Origin: Mactra quadrangularis
Lineage: Eukaryota; Mollusca; Bivalvia; Venerida; Mactridae
Direction of reading: 5' to 3'
DNA length: 64,000 bases
Assembly: GCA_025267735.1 (NCBI GenBank)
Contig: CM046304.1
Location: 13,206,001-13,270,000 of the forward strand
Below, in pieces: positions 53,501 through 62,500 of the stretch (its first letter is position 1; each line of letters opens with the position of its first letter). The notes under the pieces are model-generated. The model searched no databases and was not told the DNA's origin. It was given only the letters and a program-made list of their open reading frames with translations. Both the position numbers and the translations under genes were made by a program.

Positions 53501-56500
53501 AAGTGATATATTACATACTTAGATTCTTTTTGAATGTGCTAGTTGAGTATGGAACTATTCCGTCACCATTTTATAGTGATACTGTGGACCCGTCTTACTT
53601 TTGTCATATAGGTAACTATTTATGTATACTTTTATCAAATATTTTAATAGATAGAATTATGATGGTCAATTGTACATTTTGCTTGAGGATAACATGTTAG
53701 ACTTTCGAAAAATTCTTCTAAACCATGAGACAAATTGCTTCCATAGTTGGCATGGTTATGTATTAATGGCTTGGTGTTCATTCTTAAAACTGTTAGAATA
53801 TGCTCAGGGAAAGATTTGGTCAAAACTGGCTGTAGGAAATATTCAATGTCGATTGGCGGCGTATAAAGTATAAAAGCAAACAAGCTTCTTCATATGTAGT
53901 ATGTTTGATCTTTGTAGGTTTGATGCGGAAAATTAACAAACATGGAATCAGAGAATTTGTTTGGATAGATGGTTCCCCAGTTCAATATTATGCATGGTAA
54001 CATTATTATTTCATTAAATATCTGCATTCATAATTTCACTTTTATATTTACGTATCTTTTAAATATAGATATTATTGATACGATAGCTATACTTTTTAAA
54101 CAGACGGTTCTCCAGTTTAATATTTTGGTATAGTAACATAAGTATTTCATTAAATAACTGATTTCACAATTTTACTTTTATATTTTCGAATCTTTTAAAT
54201 GTAGACATTATTGATACGAGAGCTATTTTTTCAAGGGAAGGACAAATTGGACGAAAAATAAGTTCAAACTTGTCCAATGGCAAAATATTCTCAGACAAGA
54301 TTAGCACAGCCATTCCGCATTTCCAACTTTAAAGCTTTTACATGATTAATGTTTTGTTACTTGTTGTTATTATTGTTGTGTTTAGCATTTTCGAATCACA
54401 AAATATTCTTTAATGTAAACCGGTATTTCAGGAATAAAGATCAACCTAAGCAAGATGGTGATTGTGTACGGACAAGTTTCTATTTTGCAAACAAGAAAAA
54501 TACATGGGAAGTAGAAGACTGTGTGAAACAACTATCTTTATTTTACATGTGTGAGGAACCGTTGAAAGGTTTGTTCTTAGCTTACTTAAATGTTATTATG
54601 TGAATGATTACATGTAAATGTTGAATCTACTTCAAACAATGTTTGTACAAATTGAACATTAACATTTTTAGTTTTTACATCTTTGGTTTATTGAAGCAAT
54701 TATTTTACAATAGGCATAAACAGATTAAATAATCTATATTACAACCGACATTACCATTACTCGGTTTTATATTACAGTCTATGTTGCAGGTAATAGAAGA
54801 TAAGGAAATAATGTTGATCATATTAATCGCCCGTTAACTACTCAACGTCCGTTTTTAATTTTCGTCAAAAATAAATTTGAAGACATTATTAATTCACGTG
54901 TACGAGCTTAAAAAACAAAACTCTTAAATGTATTTGATATGACTTGAAGAGTAAAATATTGAATCGAAACTACCAACCATCGATCAGTAGACTTGTGTAC
55001 TGCCGTTTGAGTTTACCGGTGGCTTTTTGCACGAATTACTTCCATGTATTACAGCTGTAGGCGAATGGAATCCAAGTATGTATACTGGATATCTAAGCAC
55101 TACAATAACAGGTCAAACATGTAAACGATGGGATTCACAGAATTTTGTAGAAGACGACAGTCAATTTCCGGATGAAAGTATCACAGATGCCGCAAATTTT
55201 TGTCGTGATCCATCGAATAATCGTCATGGTGAGGAAAAAACATTGTGGTGCTACTCAACGGATCCAGAAAAAACATGGGAGTATTGTAAATTGAAAGGTA
55301 GGCTCTTTTTGCCACAAACATATTTGTGCATTGTGTAAAACTTTTTTTATGAGTGCAATCTTAGAAATATTTGTAATTCCATCTCTGTTACCATTGACAG
55401 TATGTTTCATATTTACTGGAGCATACTGATGTTTTACTTGGTAACATTGTCTTTCATGAACAAAATATGAGTTAAGATTAACAAATTCCAATTTAACTCA
55501 CGTTTAAGATTGTAAACTGTCCATTTAAAAATGCTTATACATTGCGTCATTATGCGTCCATTAATATAAGCTCTCAAACGTGTGAACTTGTGAGAATCAT
55601 ATGTATGATATAATATTTTAATATATAACATGTCGCAAATGACAGTTAACATTGCTTGTAATGAGTGGTGTTTAAAAATCCTTATAGTACGGTGTAATTT
55701 ATCGTACGCCGTCACTGTGATGAAACTAGATAAACTTCCTAGAGATTAGCGCTCTTGTCTGAATTCCAATTGTCATCATACAGACGTAATTAATTTTACA
55801 TAATTTTTGTTTAAATAAACTTTAAATCAGATTAAGGCAGTTTCATTTTATTTTGAACCGATGCAGTCATCGTTTCAGTAATCGTTAATAAAATACATTT
55901 TGTTTTGTTTTATAATTCAGATATTGTATCTGACAGATGCCACCAAACACATTCAATATATTCTGGAACATTGAATGTCACATACTCTGGTATCGCTTGT
56001 CAACGTTGGGATGCATCATACCCTCATACACCGCATCAATTTAATATAGGAAATATGAGCCGGTTTGAAAATTATTGCCTGGATCCAATGAACGATGGTT
56101 TTCTATGGTGTTACACTATGGACCCAAATGTCATATGGGAAAGTTGCGTTTATGAAAGAGGTATTTCAGAGATATGATTTTATACGCAAAAATATGTTAT
56201 TTAAACTAATGGTGAAGTATATCATAAATACTGTCAGCAATGTGATCAAATTATTCAATATCGGCCGTCAATTATGAATTTTTACTTGAATTATGGCAAA
56301 AAATTGTTGCGATGTTATTACTACGTTATATTATTTTCGTTTTGGTCTGTCTATAAAAATGGTTTTATAAGCATTACATTAAGATTATTTTAGTGAAGTC
56401 TTTCAAACAGAGGAGTTGGAAAGTGTAAGATGTGTTTTGGATAGATGAATGCGATAGTTTTATTTAGTAAAGTATACATTGTCAAATTATATTGTATTTC

Positions 56501-59500
56501 TATTTACGAAACAGAATAATGAAGTAATGAGTTGTATAGCAGATAGCAAAATGTTTTATTTTTGTTCTTCTAGTTAAAGCCAGTAATCATAGTTTTGTCG
56601 ACATTGAAGACTCATTTGCATGTGATAATGGAAGACGAATATCTTTTCGAAATGTGTGTAATGGTATCGTAGATTGTATTGATGCTTTAGATGAAATGGA
56701 TTGTGGCTATAGAGGTAAATACAAGTTCTTATCATTTATGTATTGCACACTTGTTTTACATTAGATGTACGCAGGTCAATCCATCGTTGATAGTTATGAA
56801 TTTATAATAACATTTATTGATGATGTTTTTATCTTAGTGTATCAATCGAACAAAAGAAGCGTCAATTTGTCAAAAAAACATAAGTATGAAAGTTTTTCAT
56901 TATCATTGATTTAAAAACAAGTTCCATTAGATTAGATGGTTTATAGCGATGAATTATAAATAGTACAGGAGAATTAATTTGTTTTCATCAAAAATAGTTT
57001 TTTACTCGTGTGTTCCTGTTATTTCATTGCCTATTTTATCAATATGTGCCTTTATTATTATATGCATTTTTTCAGAACGAAATTTGTCACAAACTTTAAA
57101 TAAAGAGTTTATACAAAGACGGCTTACTCCTTCACACACGCGATTCAAATGTAATAACAATGAAATCATTTCAATGATTGCTATATGCGACGATGTAATT
57201 GATTGCATCGATGGATCGGATGAAACTCACTGTGACAGAGAGACCCTAGGTAATTTATTTTCATTAGTTTGTTTTAAAAATGTATATTTGTCCTAAGGGC
57301 ATGTATGAAGTTGTGCATTTTAAAGACCGTCTTAGTTGAACCATATGTTGTTTTTTTTAAAAGTGCATGCATTTCGGGATATACGGGTCATTGATGGGCG
57401 TAGGCTGTATGCATTAAGTAATCTGATGAGCCTATAGTCCATTTAAACCCTATCATTCAAACCAAATTTCAACGCAGAACTGTTACGAGTTAACTTTGAT
57501 AGAAGTGCAATAGTATTTATAACAAAGAAAAGACGCGATTAATGCGATAGTTAGATTGTATGAGAGATAGACAGTTAATACATTTCGACAAATTTTGGAC
57601 AAGCGTGATACGGCAATGCTGTTATTGATTGCCGAATTTCTAAACATGTGCGCACATTTGACTAGTCAGTATATTTGCAATCGATTAAATTGATTCCAGG
57701 TTTTTATGTTAGTTGTAATATAGGAATAGTTGACTTTTGTTAGTGTCGAGTATGTTTTTTATTAAGAAATGTAGGCTTCCATTTTTGCGAATATATATTT
57801 AAAGGGTGATACACGACAGGACTTGATTGCACTTATTGACCCATGTGAATAAAATAATACCACTAAAGCTTCATCATGCTCTCGCCACAACTCGAGGTAA
57901 TCAGAGCGTTTAACACAGTGTTTAATTACATATACAATGTACATAAATAAAGTAAATTTAGCAATAACCAATTCGTGTCTATTTTGTCTAGCTGATTGAT
58001 GTTTTTACATTTTACATTATTATAAAGGATGCTCAGTGAATGAATTTATGTGTGGTGATGGAAGATGTATATCTGTCAGTTTAGTTTGTGATTTCATTCC
58101 ACATTGTAACGATCATTCCGATGAGTTCTGTGGTATGTACTTGTTACTTCTTTCTAATAAAAACTTTGTCCTTGTGCATTCACACTTCCTCATTTATGTA
58201 ATAGTTTGGCTAATTTCATCGCTAAATTCTGCTTAGATGGGTGTTTGAAGTTTTGTTAATTTTGTAAAACAATTTGTTAATTTTTGTTCTTGCATGTACC
58301 TGTTTTGGGCATGGGTGAGGTTGGTGAACTATAGAATCTGGTTGAAACCCCCTCCAGCATTTCAACCATTATCAGTTCTAGGCCTGCAGCCCCTTAGTTT
58401 CTTGGTTGTGTTATTTGTCGCGGCTTCTTTATATAAAAAGGTTTGAAAAATCTTTAAAATGAGTGTCATTTTGCTGTTTGAGTGTGTAGGAGATCTGTTT
58501 TAACTGTTGTTTTTTTCTGACATGTTTAATATTTCTTTTTACAAAACAATTGTGACTTTTAGAATGCAATGTTTAATGCATAATGTATTTCAGAATATCC
58601 AAAATGCAATGACTTTGAATGTGAAAATGGTCAATGTATTTTATTAAAAGAAAAGTGCAACGGTTACAAAGACTGTCTTGATGGTTCAGATGAGAAATCG
58701 TGCGGTAATTATAACATTTATCTTATATTAAAAGTAAACATCTTCCATGTTCCATCTTCCGGAAAAAAAATCTAAAAGAAGTGCGTGTCAGAAAATTCCT
58801 GCCCTATCAGTGTATGTCAAAATGATCTTTTGTAGATTCAAGCTATAGTCAACATAGTTCATATTGTAAATTTAAGTTTGCAATATACATTATTACTGAC
58901 GCCAGTCTGTTTGGATATATAGCGTTAATTCAAAACGGCTAAAGGATGACTACAAAAAAGTGAAAAATACATATAATTATGTAGCAGGCAGTTTTTAGAC
59001 TGTCAAGGTTTCCATTTTCAATGCCTCAAAATACGACTATTTCATTATATATCGACGAGAAAATATTGTGAAATAAGATTTTAACAGGGTAAATATGGTT
59101 GCTTAGTTACAGACTTGGTGCATTTCGCCAAATAAAGAATATGTTATGATATGTTATTTAGGTAACAGGAAAATATTTTTTTGAACATTCAAAATCAGCA
59201 TTTACCAAATATCAACATTGTTTATACCACCTACCTGATATACTTGTATTCTCTTTATACTATTGTAGTTCTGTTATAAAAAATGCGTTATATATGGCCC
59301 CCGGGGGAGATTTGTTACCTTAAATTACTCTATTAATGTATTGTATGACTAGATGACTAGAAAATGGCTCATCGTCAGTTAATCATTGAGCTATATTAAG
59401 ATAATTTTCATACAATAGAATATATGCAAGGTTTGAAAAGGTTTCTGTTAAAATAGATGCTATGAGAATATATTAAAATGGTGTACTTAGATCCAATTAA

Positions 59501-62500
59501 CAAAATACTTATCATATTTGTATTTGTACCTTAGTCTGCCCGTTTTCATCTGTACATTTTATTCAAATAATCTCTTTCAGATACATGTCAAAGTAGCGAT
59601 GCTTTTCATTGTGATACAACAAGATGCATTCCAAAACGGCTGGTTTGTGATGGCTTTTATGACTGTAATGACGAACAAGATGAAATGGCATGTTCTAACA
59701 CTGATCATTTAAAATGCGATGAGAAATGGATGAAAGGGTTGGACAGAAAAGGGAGATATAAAATTAGCGGTATTTTTGTCTCAAATTGCATGTTTAAAAT
59801 AATGTGTACACTTGTCCTTTTAAAACTATTACATTTTAAGCGATAAATAAAAGAATTACCATGTATGGAATTTCATTCTGCAATTGAAAGAAGTAAAAAA
59901 ACACAAGCAACAAACGGGGACAATAATAACACTCATGCATCGGTAGTCATAATGCTTTTGTTAGTGTCATTTTTATTTAAGGACATTTCTCATCCAAGAA
60001 ATGGCTTAATATCACTTACTCTAAATCATGCAATTGTGTAAAATGATAATCCTTTATTTTGTAATTGAAACGTATACCCATCATATTTGTTCTTTTCTGT
60101 CTCGTGAATTTGCACGAGAATGTCCCAACATCAATATACTGTAATAAGTAATTCAGAACACAGGCTGTCGGCATGAAACAATCCCATCAAAAATACTGTA
60201 TACACACACACTCTCACAACACATATATATAGTAAAGGTATGTAACTCATCACCTCAGAAACCTTGAAAAAAATGACCTGTCTCATTCAACTGGCTCCAG
60301 TGTTTTTATTTCAGGATCGATTTTCAAAAACTTGGTCTTATTTATCAAAAAAATGGTTGATCTGTCGATTGCTTACAAACGCTTATTAATTAAAAGCTAT
60401 TGAAGAAAGTTATGTGACGTTAAACAGGAAAATTGTTCAGGTCGTTATAGTCTGGACCTACCAAAATCCGTTTCCTTCTCGAACGTAACTCATAGATGTG
60501 TACGTGGAACCCCGATCAAAATGAACTAAAAACAGAGAAAATAATATTTTAAGTCACTAGCCTCTCTCACAGTCGTCTAAGGCAAATAATTTGATCACTG
60601 TCATAAAATTTCCTTGACTTGTCGTGAGTTTTTTCGTTGGCCTCCATTTTTAGAAAGAAGTCTAGGCTAAAACCGAACTCATACCGTTTTACGGATCATA
60701 CAACTCTACCCGAGGACAACTCAACCCATGACAATTTTAAAACACGTTAGTAAATTTAACCTCTAAAATGAAATTAACTCCGTAAAACTAAAGATAAAGA
60801 ATAATTATAAATTATCAGGAAACGGTTATATAGTAATCATAACATTTTATGTAATTTTAATCTATAATACATAGAACTACAATACATGTATCACTATCTT
60901 CATTTTTACGCCTTTCTAATTGTAACATACTGTATCTGAAAATAGTAATCAATAATCACCTAATAAATATATTAACTTTATTATTAACTCACTTTTAAAA
61001 TTTATTCTGTTCTGAACGATGATGTTTTGTCCAGAATAGCTGTTTAAATATAATATGCGTTTATTTGTAACGGGTTGAGTTGTCCTCGGGTAGAGTTGTA
61101 TGATCCGTAAAACGGTATGAGTTCGGTTTTAGCCTAGACTTCTTTCTAAAAATGGAGGCCAACGAAAAAAACTCACGACAAGTCAAGGAAATTTTATGAT
61201 AGTGATCAAATTATTTGCCTTAGACGACTGTGAGAGAGGCTAGTGACTTAAAATATTATTTTCTCTGTTTTTAGTTCATTTTTATCGGAGTTCCACGTAC
61301 ACATCTATGAGTTACGTTCGAGAAAGAAACGGATTTTGGTAGGTCCAGACTATAACGACCTGAACAATTTTCCTGTTTAACGGCACATAACTTTCGTCAA
61401 TAGCTTTTAATTAATAAGCGTTTGTAAGCAATCGATAGATCAACCATTTTTTGATAAATAAGACCAAGTTTTTGAAAATCGATCCTGAAATAAAAACACA
61501 GGAGCCCGTTGAATGAGACAGGTCTTTTTTTTCAAGGTTTCTGAGGTGATGAGTTACATACCTTTACTATATATATGTGTGTGTGAGTGTGTGTGTGTGT
61601 GTGTGTATACAATATTTTTGATGGGACTGTTTCATGCCGACAGCCTGTGATTCAGAAGATGCACAGAAATCGTCAAAGTATCTCTTTTGCATTGTTAGAA
61701 AAAATATGTTAAGCATTGTTTATCTTTCCTGTCACGAATTTGCAAGAAATTTGATCGGAGGACACTATATCATCCACACATCTTTAGATTTATATAAAAC
61801 AATAACAAAGTTTCACAATCATTACTTTTTAACGTCGCTTTAGTTGGCGAAAACTAAAGGTACTCATTTACAGATTTCAACTTGAATATCAACATTTTTC
61901 TTAAACTATCAAAATTGTATGGAAACTTTTTGGAAGCAGAAAGTAGTGTTCTAATAATGATATATGTAATGCACATTGACATACAACTACAAATGATGGT
62001 GTTTCACGAGTACAAATCTACCCCGTATGTCACGGTATAGACAAGTTTATTTCATTTTTGTAACTGTTGTTGTATATTCTTGCAACCTTTAGGACAGTTT
62101 ATTTTCTTAAAATATTAAGAACTAATGTTTTGACACAATTACAGACACTAGAAGGTATTTTGAAAATACGGAAAAAGATAACCAAATCTGTGAACTAGTA
62201 CCTTTAAGGGTTTTGCTCGTTTCGATAGAGAACTGTAATCTTATTGCATATTTGGAGCTTTTACTATTATCTTTTATTTCACTTTAAAACTTTTGGTTAA
62301 TAACATTTATTTTGTTCATTAGAAAAATCAACACATCCTTCTTCTTCAATGACAACATTGCTGACAACAACGTCAACTCCTCGTAAGTACTTTTTTACCT
62401 TTTTGGGCAGTTAAGAGCATGTGATACTTATTATTATAGTGCCTCTCATCAATGATGCCATTTCTCAAGATGGTATTTTACTTTTTATTGGATAAAACAC

